The notes below the pieces were generated by a model that was not told the DNA's origin, did not search any database, and saw only the letters and a program-made list of their open reading frames with translations. This document shows, piece by piece, positions 34,690 through 45,568 of a DNA stretch of 64,000 bases. The stretch's first letter is position 1. The number at the start of each line of letters is the position of its first letter. Origin of the DNA: Dermacentor variabilis. Its lineage: Eukaryota > Arthropoda > Arachnida > Ixodida > Ixodidae. The stretch is from positions 204,455,250-204,519,249 of the forward strand of contig NC_134570.1 in assembly GCF_050947875.1 (NCBI RefSeq). Direction: 5' to 3'. A program made the position numbers and the translations under genes.

Positions 34690-35190
34690 TGTAGATCGCG
34701 GTCGTCTCATTAGGTAGCTGCACCCGGGTTTCTAATAGCGCTTGGGCTCGTTCTCGGCGTACGACGCTTGCGAATGTCTGCAGGAAGCCGCTTCGGAAAA
34801 GTTCCCAGGTCGTTAAGGTGGCTTCTCGGTTCTCGAACCACGTCCTGGCTGCGTCTTCCAAAGCGAAGAAGACATATCGCAGTTTGTCGTCGCTGTTCCA
34901 ATTGTTAAAGGTAGCGACACTCTCTCGTACGTCTCAAGCCAGGTTTCCGGGTCCTCGAATGTTGAACCGCGGAACGTGGGGGGCTCCCTGGGCTGCTGCA
35001 GCACGACGGGGGATGCTGGGGCTGCCATTCGGGTGGACTTGGTGGCAATCTTCCTGCTCGTCTCAGGTAGAAGTCCGTGCTCTGGGGGCAGTCCTTGCAG
35101 TCGGCGGCTAGCACGCTGGTCTTGGACGACGTTGGTTTTGTTCTCGGGCTTCGGGCTTGGATCGCGGCTTTGCGGGGGCGTTCGGTACAT
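34690..35190 (-). pseudogene. gypsy gag, frameshifted and truncated
   Basis: A likely start at 35190 (MYRTPPQSRDP) leads to PPTFRGSTFEDPETWLETYERV. A small duplication near 34915 shifts the frame, and the next part reads DAARTWFENREATLTTWELF and ends LPNETTAIYT near 34690. The capsid C-terminus, zinc knuckle and protease expected next are absent. Sequence belonging to the pol leader (MVPEPDYDINPNL) follows directly, so about a kilobase appears deleted here. Short repeats (TAGAT) at the joint suggest how it arose. Confidence 0.8.
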
Positions 35191-35214
35191 GAACGCACAA
35201 GCACCTCCACCAGA

Positions 35215-35634
35215 TGTCACGTGGTCGTGAGGTCAAAGAACACAGTAGCAATACTGCGAAAGGCAAAAAACTAGCTTTTATTGGCCGAACCTGTGCCCAC
35301 AAAACAGGCTACACTTAAAGCACAACGAGAGCGGCGAACACAGTCGGCGATCGTCGTAAATCTGATCTGCGGGTCAAGCGCGTCGGCTTTTATAGAGCAG
35401 TCGTCGAATGTTCCAGACTAATCGTTCGGACCCGCGTGCCTTCCACAAAGTTCTACACCATTCGCGTCAGGTGATGAAATCAGATAACATAAGTCTCGGC
35501 GACAACAGACAGCGGATAGAAGCATCGATAAGTTTCCAGAACCTTCGGATACATGCAGGCGCGTCCCATGCTGTGCGATTGAATTTGTTAGGCGGCGAAA
35601 CGTGGTTGCCCAATAAAGATAAGTACACGTGTCA
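35215..35634 (-). repeat. 5' LTR of the young gypsy copy
   Basis: Direct copy of 31373-31792 with three differences over 420 bp. It is followed by ATAT at 35635-35638, which matches the left flank. Confidence 0.93.
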
Positions 35635-35642
35635 ATATCTAT

Positions 35643-36358
35643 GTCACGCGGCACATGTAATGTCATTCACTGTAAATGACATTCATACCGAATGTCATTG
35701 CAGTCGTCCATTCCCTCTCTACACCGGTATAAAAGAATTGCATTCGCAGCTGATGGCAATGTTTATCGGCACCTTGCGCACGCAGGCACGTGGCAATCGA
35801 CATGCATACTTTCAGGTTGCACTTTGACCTGCGCAAATCGATGAGGTGGTCTTCCCACATGTATACAGCAGCTTGCGTGTCTCGTCGTTGACGCAGTGTG
35901 CTTTTCGCTTCTCATTCTTCGCTGACAAAGCTGCAGAGTTGGCTTCCGTGGTTGGTGGATAAGCTTTAGCACAGCACTACTTTGAAAATAATATGCAGAA
36001 ATGGAAAAAGACAGACGAGCATTTGTAAACATGGCAGACAAGAGGTGCTAGCAGCCACTAGGAGACTGGGAACAAGAATATATCTGCACAAACTACTTCA
36101 ACTATCCTGCTCTGCGTCATAAAATTATGAAAAAGTTCATAATAGCAGTTTTGTTTTAACCTATCGATTTCGTAATTTTTTGCCAATACCCTGTCGTCGA
36201 GATTACACAAGTCGTGCTTGCATGAGTTCGGGAAACTCATTCAATGGCCGAATGCTATTAGCTGCAAATGTCATTTATTATGACTTTGTAGAAGGAACAA
36301 AAATAGCATTAAGACGTAATGTCATTCGCTGCGAATGATATTACACGTGCCGTGTGAC
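35643..36358. mobile_element. MITE with about 40-bp inverted ends (716 bp)
   Basis: The left end GTCACGCGGCACATGTAATG and the right end read in reverse, GTCACACGGCACGTGTAATA, continue together through CATTC...AATGACATT for about 40 bp. The gypsy copy lies only a few bases to its left. No target duplication could be fixed and no protein is encoded, so the superfamily is open. Confidence 0.65.
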
Positions 36359-36436
36359 GGTTATAACTCTGGTTAAGGTAAGGGTATAAGTGGATCATAT
36401 TTTCTAACAAATCTTGATGCATCTCACTTTCTAACC

Positions 36437-36679
36437 AGCCGTCATGGTTGCTCAGTGGCTATGGTGTTGGGCTACTGAGCACGAGGTCGCGGGATCGAAT
36501 CCCGGCCATGGTGGCCGCATTTCGATGGGACCGAAATGCGAAAACACCCGTGTGCTTAGATTTAGGTGCACGTTAAAGAACCCAAGGTGGTCAAAATTTC
36601 CGGAGTCCCCCACTACGGCGTGCCTCATAATCAGAAAGTGGTTTTGGCACGTAAAACCCCATAATTTAATTTTTTAAAA
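36437..36679 (+). mobile_element. tRNA-derived SINE (tick Ruka type)
   Basis: The 5' part is tRNA-like, with an A box (TTGCTCAGTGG, 36449-36459) and a B box (GGATCGAATCC). The body has GTGCACGTTAAAGAACCC and CGTGCCTCATAATCAGAAAG, and the 3' end is T/A-rich. It is flanked by a perfect 13-bp target duplication TCACTTTCTAACC (36424-36436 and 36680-36692), which shows LINE-type insertion. The structure matches the Ruka SINEs described from ixodid ticks. Internal RNA polymerase III promoter boxes are intact enough to suggest a fairly young copy. Confidence 0.92.
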
Positions 36680-36692
36680 TCACTTTCTAACC

Positions 36693-37001
36693 CTATCATT
36701 AATCGAGATTAGTGGCCTACCCCAGTGATAACAGTGCAAGAAAGCTCTCAAGTGCGCAGGCACAGCAGTTTATCACAGCAACAGTTGGAGATGGCACAGC
36801 GTGCATCACAGTGTCCTTCCCTTCACATGCTGCAAGCACCACAGGCTACACACTCTTTACTGCCCACATTTCCTCCCAAAGTAAAATAGTGGACGACCTT
36901 CAACCAGGGCAAAGCATGTTCCATGGCTTTTTTTGCCATCGATCAAGGGGCTTTAGTTGCGTGCACAGAGTGGGCAGCAGAGTACAGGAGCTGGTGAAAT
37001 T
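36693..37001 (+). other. GCN1 intron, nothing recognised
   Basis: Short stretch between the SINE and the third solo LTR. No feature seen. Confidence 0.4.
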
Positions 37002-37556
37002 TGTGGGGATGCGCGACTCTCGCGCGTCCCCTGATATGTTTTTCCCGCATAATTCCCTTTCCCTGCAATCCGGCTTCGTCGCATGGACTGCGTGATGCCC
37101 GCGGCAGTCAGTCTGGTTGAGGCGCAGTACGAGAGATGGCGCAAGTGTTGCTCTGCTAACGCCGCCTCCGATGAGGTTACTTGTGAGCGAAAAGGAGAAA
37201 GCTCTCTCTCTTTTGGCAGCGGGCCGGCGAGCAGCATGGACGTGGCGCGCATGCGCCGATCCATGCCTCCGCGAGACCGTCTTGCGGGGCGCATTCAAAC
37301 GCGCCACCGTTCGCGTGACCGTACACGCGAACGACCAGGCATTGGGATCCGGCATGGGGCGAACATATTCGCTCGTTATCCGGTCGCGGTGAGTCGGACT
37401 TCTAGATTTGTCGCGCGCCCAACGGCATGTTTTGTGGATAGCAACTCGGCTAGCAGGCATTGATCTATGAAAGGTGCAATAAATGCCCTTGTGATTGTTT
37501 GCACTACTGTGTTGTCGTTCCTTTGTCCCAAGAGCATGGGTGTGAGAACCCCCACA
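37002..37556 (+). mobile_element. Solo LTR, family A copy 3 (555 bp)
   Basis: Begins TGTGGGGATGCG and ends CCCCCACA, flanked by the 4-bp direct repeat AATT (36998-37001 and 37557-37560). It carries the same AATAAA block as copy 1 (GTGCAATAAATGCCC). It is almost collinear with the copies at 7942 and 16197 and in the same orientation. Confidence 0.86.
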
Positions 37557-37560
37557 AATT

Positions 37561-38296
37561 AAGTGCGGTGGAGAGGCGAATGGGGGGCAGCAGATTGTGG
37601 CTAAGGGTGTGTGTGTATGAAAAGTTTAAATACCATCGAAAAATATATTCCTAATATTTGTATTCAATTCGAAAACTATGTATTAAAATATTTTTGAATC
37701 AGTCAAACGTCGATATAACAAACCTCGATTTAACCAATTTAGCAATGTTACAAAATATTTAAATTTTCCGATCTTAGTTCTATTTAAAACACATGCCTGC
37801 CTGCCTTCTCCTATTGCGTGCGTTTCCTCCTGGCAGACAACCATGCACAGGCCATGCACCATATCTTGGAGGTAATCTCTCCGCAGAAAGTGCCAAGAGC
37901 GAGCTGAAACGGTTTGTGCCCTGGTTTACATCGGGTTCCTGTGTGTTTAATGTTGGCAGTCGCGTAATCTTAAGTTTCCAAGACAAGGTGCACAGCGTTT
38001 TCTTGTGTTGTGACAGTGAATTCATGCTCATCGAGTGAGATCTGTTAAAGTTTGTCTGAAAGCATGTGACACTGATAAAGATAAGCAGAAAATACAATGT
38101 GTCATCGGAAAATCATATTATCCAAAGCAAGCACCAAAATGTATGAATCGATAACTCGGTGACAAACTCAATAGCAAAAGTTCATGTGGTGTGGAGTGAT
38201 ACTTCTCAGTATAACGCCTTATGCTAAGCAACATTTCTGGATACCACGCGACCCACAGCCAATGCACTTTCATTCAGCAACGTTGAAATAGTTTGT
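37561..38296 (+). other. GCN1 intron with a lone Tigger-like end
   Basis: At about 37702, CAGTCAAACGTCGATATAAC resembles a Tigger left end, but no matching right end was found. Otherwise AT-rich sequence without recognised features. Confidence 0.45.
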
Positions 38297-38835
38297 CTCC
38301 TTTCCTTAGGAGGCTGTGGCTGCCATCTTTTGTGCAAACAAGAGGAAATGGGAGGGAGCTCGTGGTAATGTTGTCAAGCAAGCATGAGGGGAGGGAAGGA
38401 ATAGGAAGTTGGTGGCAGGTAGGCGCGCACGCATCTCCTTTTCTAAGGAGGCCATGGCTGCCATCTTTCGTGCAAGCAAGAGGAAATGGGAGCGAGCTCA
38501 CGGTAATGCAGTCAAATCAGCATGAGGTAAGGGGAGGTAGGGAAGAAGAGAGGAAGTTGGTGACAGGTTGGCGCACCTGCAAGCAAAATTGCAAGCAAAA
38601 TTGGAGTGAGCGAGTTCGTGGTAATTGCAATCAAGGGTGCGTGAGGGGAGAGAGGAACTTGGCAGATTGGTGCTCATCTCCTTTTCTAAGGAAGCCGTGG
38701 CTGCCATCTCATGCAAACTAGAGGGGAGGAGAGTGAGCTCGTGGTAATGGAGCATGCGTTAGGAGAGAGGAGGGGGAGAGGAAGTTGGCGGCATGTTGGA
38801 GTGCATCTCCTTCTATAGCAGGACTGTGGCTGCAC
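38297..38835. repeat. Tandem repeat, unit about 130-140 bp
   Basis: Units start with CTCCTTT at 38297, 38435, 38678 and 38806. Each contains CTGTGGCTGCCATCT or a variant, then GAGCTCGTGGTAATG, then a GAGGGGAG-rich part and GGAAGTTGG. The segment 38435-38677 holds one full unit and a partial one. Divergence between units is moderate. The open frames across it come from the low complexity and are not a gene. Confidence 0.82.
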
Positions 38836-40119
38836 GTGGCTAAGTGCGTATGCAGCCTGCATGCACCATTTTAGAGGTCATCTGCTGCGTGGCCAAAGAG
38901 TGGGCATGCCGAGATGGCGTGGCATTGTGTATGTGGGCTGTCTTGCTGCATGTTTAGTACTGGAGGTTGCATAATCTCTAATTTCAGAGGCCCATCAAAG
39001 TGAAAGCAAACCAAGCATTCTCTCCCCACATCTGGTGCTTTTCACGGTAGCGTCGTCCCACCGAGGGCGACACTATCAACTGTTAGGCAGATTTGACTTC
39101 TCTTCATACCACCGATGCGGAGATATTGTCGACATGGCAAGAAACTATTTTTGGTTGCCGACTCTCAAATTCAGTAAAATTTTTCTCGTTCAAATGAGCT
39201 TTTTCTGATTGCCCGATAAATTGGAAAATTTTGCAGCCTCTTATGTGTAAGAAAAATCTATTGTCGACTGCTGTTATTTGCCTGAAAGTTTGAATTTCAA
39301 TATTATGATTGCCAATTTTACCTACTTCATTGTATAGAGAATGTATAGGGTGTTCAGCAAGTACAGATGCGAGTTTTAAGAGTTTTAACTGTATAGAAAT
39401 TTGGCTGTGTGCGTTTGCAGATACTTTTTGCTTCATTAAAGTGAGAGTTTAGATATGTAGTCTTTTATGTTAATTGCTAGGGGCATGGTGATTATTTCGT
39501 TGCATTTATTAATTCATTATAATGAGGTTAGACTACATTGTTCACTTCAACGATACATACACACACAAGGCCACCTGCTCATTTGCTTGATGTTTCCGCT
39601 GGTGTGCACTGTGATAACAAGTTATTTATTCCACTGTGCTATCATTCATGTGTGCAGGGAGCTGCATTCGTGCAGTTAAATACACAGACACAAATTTTGG
39701 TAATGAATTGAGCCATTGAACCTGGCTGATGTCCCTTGACAAGTTGTGTATTTTGTAAAGAAAGTTTGACGATGTAACCATGGCCCTTTCCTCGTCATTG
39801 TGCTCGTTTTCTCACCAACCTGCACCTTGTATCAGCCATGTGCATCAGTGTTCTGCATAGGACTCCGATAAGGTAGCTTTCTTGTGAAGCCCAACTGGTG
39901 TGGTCGTCGAGTTCGCTCAATTTTTAAGTTTGAATCTCGAAAGGGATCTTGCGTTACATTTTGAGCATGGTTCCTATAAAATTTTGAGTGCTTTCTTAGA
40001 CTTTGCGCACATAAGCACCGTGCTGCAGTCCTCTCAAGATGGTTTTGTTTGAGGCAAACAAGTCTGAGACAGAATCTGAGGGAACTTACCAATAAACGTT
40101 GTGCCACTGTCGTTTTCAG
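38836..40119 (+). other. GCN1 intron, nothing recognised
   Basis: No supported element or gene. The intron ends in CTGTCGTTTTCAG at 40107-40119. Confidence 0.45.
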
Positions 40120-40298
40120 GGTCAGTGGAGCTGCTGGGTGCGATGGCATACTGTGCACCCAAGCAGCTGTCGTCCTGCCTGCCCTCCATCGTGCCCAAGC
40201 TCATCGAGGTACTGTCGGACTCGCACGTCAAAGTGCAGCGGGCAGGCGCCCAGGCTCTCAAGCAGATTGGTTCCGTCATCAAGAATCCAGAGATCCAG
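40120..40298 (+). CDS. GCN1: GCN1 exon f (eEF3-like HEAT region, 59 codons plus 2 nt)
   Basis: The first two bases complete the split Gly codon (fragment residue 306). The exon then reads [20 protein letters not shown] and [20 protein letters not shown], ending IKNPEIQ at the donor GTCTCT. This is the best conserved stretch of the eEF3-like domain of GCN1. Phase 1 at its start and 0 at its end, both consistent with the neighbouring exons. Confidence 0.96.
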
Positions 40299-41235
40299 GT
40301 CTCTCCCGTTGTTCTTGACGCCTTTCATTTGCATTGGTCTTACTGCTTCTGCACCAAAACTTACAGAGAAGCTTTTTTTTTTACTTACCTCCCTTGGGTT
40401 TGCAGTAGCTTAGTTTTTAATGCAAGCTGTCGCTCAGCCAAACAAATGACGTGGCTGGTGGTGGGATTAGTTCCAGCATCCCCAAGCACAATAGCATGAT
40501 GCCCTTAGTATAGGAGCACAAGTGCAGGCTTTGAATACATGCTCAATATTCAGCTTCACCACTCTTCCCTCGGGGCAGCCAGCACTTCGACGTGATTGAA
40601 ACATGCATTCGCACTCAGAAATGCCATGAGTGGCCTTAAAATCGCTTCTCTAAATAAAGTTATACTGATTGACAAATGTATGCAAAACATCACAGAGTGA
40701 CAGCTTTGTGTGGCGACACCTGATGAGAAAAGAAGTGACCATATTGCATGTGATATTTAAATGCCTCATGATTACTTCTCACTGTTACCACTCTTTTTCA
40801 CTTGAGGCAGCTTGCGCTCTAAGACAATAATTTATGCTTAGAAACACACAAGCGTGTGAGGTGTTTGTGTGTTTGTTTAGAAACACACTAACATTACGAC
40901 AAATTCTCATCATTGCCACACTCCATTCGTGATAGCTGTCACATTTTGACAGTTGAAATGCTTGTTCCCTGAAGTGAAGTGATAAAGCTATGTAAAGTGA
41001 TAAATACAAGCCTAAAGGGATAAATTGTAATTGGGCACTTGCTTTGAGTCTCTCATATAATGGGACATGAAACAATGTGAACATGACACAAATGATAGAG
41101 CTGGCAGGTTAAGATATAAGACACCCAGGATGTCCGCAATACTAAAAAAGGACTGTTTCTTACTTCACAATAGCTGTGTGGAGAAAGCCCAATACTATGA
41201 GTGGGCAAATATGCAATGTTTGAAATAAGAATCGA
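40299..41235 (+). other. GCN1 intron, nothing recognised
   Basis: No supported feature between the donor at 40299 and the dispersed repeat at 41236. Confidence 0.4.
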
Positions 41236-41440
41236 AAAACTTGGAGGACGCTTAAGCTTCGCCTTTAAGAGTGGAAAACGATAGCATTCAAAGATCCCTG
41301 ACTGCTTCTCACACTTCCCGGCAACTGCAGCATACGTAGCTGTAATGTTTACCAGGAAGCGTTGATGGTGAATGCTGTGCAAAAAGGTGAGCTTTATGGC
41401 AAAAACATGGCCTCTTGTGTGGGCCGATCCTGGAGGTAGT
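41236..41440. repeat. Dispersed repeat, inverted partner of 3298-3535
   Basis: Reverse-complement copy of 3298-3535 over about 200 bp, with shared blocks around GATCCCTGACTGCTTCTCAC and CTTAAGCTTCGCCTTTAAGA. Confidence 0.6.
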
Positions 41441-41630
41441 GCCCTGCCGTACCAAAACAAATGACAGTCGAACCTCAATATATTGAATGGCGCAGTGGAC
41501 GCGAAATAGTTCGATATAGCCAGCATTTGGTATATAAGATCACATGAAATAGTCCTCAATATCTTGTACAAATCAATCTATTAACCAATCGTGACGCAGT
41601 AAGTACTCACTTGAAGCTTCACACAAAGTG

Positions 41631-42718
41631 CAGCAGAACCTTAATATGTTCTCATTATGTACGTTTTCCCGGCCCCAGTGCTCGCAATCAAGAATGCAAA
41701 AGTTGACCGAATAGAGTTGTGCTAATTTTTTACCGGTTCATAAGTTCCCCGGAAAATGCAATTTTTCAGCAGCAACGTTCAGTACGTCACCAAACTGCAG
41801 TCGTATGATATGTTTCATGGCCGCTAAAACCCGTTTAAACAAGAAAATGCAGGAGGCACACCCAATTCAGGACAGTATATAGCTGCCCACCGCGGTATTC
41901 GCCTGCCCATCTCATGTGGAAACGCCGGAGTGCACTTAGTTTCTCATTTCATTACCAGCAAATGTTGTCTGGGGTCATCACATGCGGCATTCACAGCTAC
42001 TATCACTGCAGATCCTATTGTGATAAGCACCTTCAACTATTTGTTTCACAGCGCCTGGTGCCGTCTGAGGCGCAGCACACACTTTTAGTTGGCAATAACC
42101 GAAACACGCCACTGTTCCCTGCAGAATGTGATAGTATACGTTTTTCGGCCACTAGATCCCATGTGAACAAAAAAAGCCACGAGGCCTTTGCAATTGAGAA
42201 CAGTATATAAGCTGCCCATCTCACGTGAAAATGGCTCACGAGATTCTTATTCCGATACCAACAAATCTCCGCCTGGGTCATCACGTGCTGCATTCACAGC
42301 TATTGCTGCCAAACCTATTGCAACAAGCATCTTCAGCTATGTTTTACAGTGCGTAGTGTCATTGGTAGCATACTGCACGCTTTTAGTAAGCGATAATCGA
42401 AATGCGCGTCCATTCCTTGTTGCAAGCGGCACTATGTGGGCATCCTGTGTCACCCACCAGCCCGATTTGGTTTCAGTTTCCCGTTGCCCTCTTGAAGCAC
42501 CACGCCACAGGAAAACAACAAAACGCGTCTCGGGCCGCTGGAGCACCACGAGCTTGATGTGTGATATGCATCGGTGTCTCATGCCGCAACGATCTCCACA
42601 ATGCTTTGAATTATATTGATGTCAACAATAGTGTGGTCTGGAAAGTTTTTAGTTACTTCGGATCATACCTTTTCCCAGCTAATAAGTTTTTTTCTCCCCT
42701 ATGAATGAGGTTCTACTG
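41631..42718. mobile_element. Tigger-type MITE with internal tandem units (1088 bp)
   Basis: The ends CAGCAGAACCTTAATATGTT and, read in reverse, CAGTAGAACCTCATTCATAG are inverted repeats with TA at 42719-42720. Inside, a unit of roughly 325 bp is repeated at least twice. Marks are CAGTATATAGCTGCCCA near 41873 and CAGTATATAAGCTGCCCATC near 42199, each followed by a GGTCATCAC...GCATTCACAGCTA block. No protein recognised. Confidence 0.6.
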
Positions 42719-42720
42719 TA

Positions 42721-43343
42721 TTCATTTCTTTGGCTGAAAGTACTGCAACAGTGTAGCCTGCTTCGTATTGGCAGCCGTGTGCTGAACCATGGCATCTTCA
42801 ACATAGCCTAAACAATCCACAAGCAATAGGCTTGGGTGCCTTCTATTGCGACTCTATTCTATTGCGAGTAGCGGCGTAGAAGGGCCAAAGCAGCTACAGC
42901 CTCAGTTGAAGTCAGGAGCAGGGCAACATCAGGGCTTGCAGGATCAACCTCGGCAGCGTCTTCGTTTGGCGGCTACTACTGCTGCGATCTCTACATGCAT
43001 CAATCAAAGCATCTTGAAACACTATCAGTAGCAAAGTACAAAATGGCATCTGCATGAGTGAGCCCACTAAGCGAGTGCTGTTACGAGTCTTTGTGAATGT
43101 AAACCACCATTCCTCGCGAGGCACAGCAGGTGCAAAGTGGGGCACCAAGGAGAAGTCATTGTGGCAAATGCAATGCATCATAGACATTGTCAAACTAGCC
43201 AAGTCGCCGTGTGCAGTCAATGTTTGCAGCTGTAGTATGCAGTAGTCGGGAACGCCCATCGTGCCACTGCCTTCTTCGATGGTGTTGCGGAAAAGCTCGC
43301 CGCCTGTCAACAGAACACACTTGGTCTGGGTGGCAGAGTTTGA
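42721..43343. other. Interior of the old Tigger-type element, nothing recognised
   Basis: About 620 bp between the MITE and the inserted Tigger. An open frame on the minus strand (42912-43310) shows no family I recognise. Confidence 0.35.
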
Positions 43344-43345
43344 TA

Positions 43346-45568
43346 CAGTCGAACCCCGCTACAATGAACGCTGCTTCAACGAAATATTTCAAATTCCCCG
43401 TCAGCTAGCCATAGAAGTCGACGCAAAAAAGTTCTCACCACAACAAACAATTTTTCGGGCTTGTTTTCGCTTCAACGAAATTTTCGCTTGGTGGAGCTGG
43501 CCTTTAAAATTTATTTTGCCAGAAAATAAACATAACCCCAATCGTCCGCAATTTTTCGTACACGCACGCCGCTTAGGTTCACCGAAAACATGCGCCCGCT
43601 GCACCGTCGTCGATAAGCAAACTGATGGAGGGGCGCTATTGTTTGGTGGTGATGACGATGTGGCTAGCCACCTTGCGACAAGTCGCAGGCCCACTTTGCC
43701 AAGTGGGAGCCACAGCCAATCCGTATCCATCCTAGGTCACGCAATCGCTGGCGCAACACGGCGACGCAATTCTTTTTTTTTTTTTTTTTTTTTTTTTTTT
43801 GTGCTTGTGCACTCGACCAGCATGGCGACAAAGTGGAAGTTTCTTTCTTTGGAGGTGAAGGCGCAAATCGTCAGCGAAGCTTCAAGCAGCAGCAGAAAGA
43901 AAGGAGATGTTGCAGCAGAGTTTGGCATCTCCAACAGCATGCTGTTGACAATTTTGAAATCAAAGGACGTGATCACCAGTGCTCTTTCTGCGGGGGCATC
44001 CGCCAAACGGAAGAAGTTGACTCAAGCAGCACACGAGGATTTTGAGCAGGCGTTGTTTACATGGTTCCTCGACATGCATGCCAAGAAAATGCCAATCAGT
44101 GGAAGCGTGCTGCAGCAAAAGGCACTGAACTATGCTTGCATGCTCGGCAACGACAATTTTAAGGCAAGGACAGGTTGGCTGACCCGCTTCAAAGCCTGAC
44201 ACGAAATCGTTGCGAAAGTGTTGTGTGGCAAATCTGCTGCTTCAGACGCCAATGGTGCCGTGACTTGCGCATCATCTGCTTTGCTGGACATAATGAAAAA
44301 GTATGCCCCGTCCAACATCTACAACGCAGATGAGACGGGACTCTTTTATGAGCTGCTGCCCACAAAGACGCTGGATATGAAGGGCCAACCATGCAGCGGA
44401 GGAAAGCACAGCAAGAAGCGTGTGACTCTGGTTCTCTGCACTAACATAGATGGCACCGACAAGCGCTGCCCGCTCATTATCAGCAAGAGTGTGAGGCCTT
44501 GCTGCTTCAAAGGTGGTAAGAGCTTGCCAGTAAGTTATTTAGCAAACAAGAAATCCTGGATGACGCGGGCCATCTTCCGTGATTGGATCATAGCTTTCCA
44601 CCACGGTATGAAGGTCCAAAACCGCAAGGTGTGCTTGCTTATTCACAATTGCTCAGCGCATAATGTTGAGGTCGCTGAGTTGGAAAATGTGGAAGTTTGC
44701 TTCTTCCCGCCAAACTGCACTGCTTTGATTCAGCCGTTAGACCATGGCATCATTCACAGTATGAAAAGTGCATATCGGCAGCGGTTGATTCAGCGACTGT
44801 TGCTGAATGTTAACATTCGGTGGGAGACCAAAGTGTACTTGCTCGTGGCCCTACAAATGATTGCCGCGGCGTGGACTGCAACTCAGCACACCATAATTGA
44901 AAATTGCTTTGTGCACGCTGGCTGTAAGTCTGAGGCTGAAGTGATGGCCGGCTCAACAGCGGACGAGGAAGATGACCATTTTGGATTGGAGCCACCCTCT
45001 ACAGAAGTTACTGCGGTGTGGGCAGCCCTTCGAGACACCGCAAATTTACCAACAGATGTCAGCATAGATGAGTACATCGCCGTTAATGGGGATGTAATTG
45101 TTCATGAAGAGTTTAACGACGAATCTGTCATTGAAGAGGTTCAGCATAACTACGTGTAAAGTGATGCACAAGATGCATTGTCCCCGCCTCGTGCACTGGG
45201 TGTAAAGGACGCTTTTGACATCATTCATAATTTAATTGGCGTCCACGATGACGACATCGCAATGCAGCTTCTGACCGAGTGTGAACATCGCACCACAGCG
45301 ATGATGACCAAAGGACAGAGGCAAACAGAGATGACCGACATTTTTCGGAAATGAATGACGTTTTTGAGTGTGTAGTGAAATCTGACAGTGTTTTGGGTCA
45401 GATTTCACCACAACGAAAGGTAACCGACTTTTTTCGGAAATAAATGATGTTTGTGAGTGTGTATCAAATTTGACAGTGTTATGGGGGTAAATTTTGCCAC
45501 AAGGAAATTTTCGCTTGAACTAAATTTTTCGCATGTCCCGTGAGTTTCGCTGTAGCGAGGTTCGACTG
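43346..45568 (+). mobile_element. Full-length Tigger element, decayed (2223 bp)
   Basis: TA at 43344-43345 and 45569-45570 flank inverted ends: CAGTCGAACCCCGCTACAAT on the left, CAGTCGAACCTCGCTACAGC in reverse on the right. It carries one transposase gene (43822-45354) in a nearly intact frame. A 30-base T tract (about 43771-43800) lies just before the gene. Confidence 0.9.
43822..45354 (+). pseudogene. Tigger transposase with two stops and lost catalytic Asp
   Basis: One frame of 511 codons from ATG 43822 to TGA 45352-45354. It is interrupted by TGA at 44197-44199 (after LTRFKA, where Arg is likely) and TAA at 45157-45159. The first CENP-B-type helix region is LEVKAQIVSEASSSSRKKG with ISNSMLLTILK; the second is FLDMHAKKMPISG with ARTGWLTRFK. 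In the DDE domain, NADETGLFY holds the first Asp and IQPLDHGIIHSMK the third. The second is replaced by His (LLIHNCSAHN, codon 44644-44646). The tail is acidic and ends in MTDIFRK. It cannot encode an active enzyme. Confidence 0.9.

Larger units (their letters stand above)
31373..35634 (-). mobile_element. Young Ty3/gypsy copy, internally deleted (4262 bp)
   Basis: Two 420-bp LTRs (31373-31792 and 35215-35634) differ at only three positions by my reading. That is the mark of a recent insertion. A 4-bp repeat ATAT flanks it (31369-31372 and 35635-35638). On the minus strand a purine tract AAGAGGGGGG precedes the 3' LTR. A candidate primer site TGGTGGAGGTGC follows the 5' LTR after two bases. 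Pol is nearly complete, but gag is cut short and protease is missing, so this copy depends on others for movement, if it moves at all. Confidence 0.93.

Noticed and set aside
36449..36490. Possible stand-alone tRNA gene (A and B boxes)
   Set aside because: It is the head of a SINE with a long non-tRNA body and a target duplication; a cloverleaf with a 3' acceptor stem is not present.
38293..38721. 142-codon open frame on the + strand
   Set aside because: It lies across the tandem repeat 38297-38835 and is explained by repeated low-complexity sequence.
42912..43310. 132-codon open frame on the minus strand inside the old Tigger
   Set aside because: No recognisable domain and no conserved pattern; probably chance.
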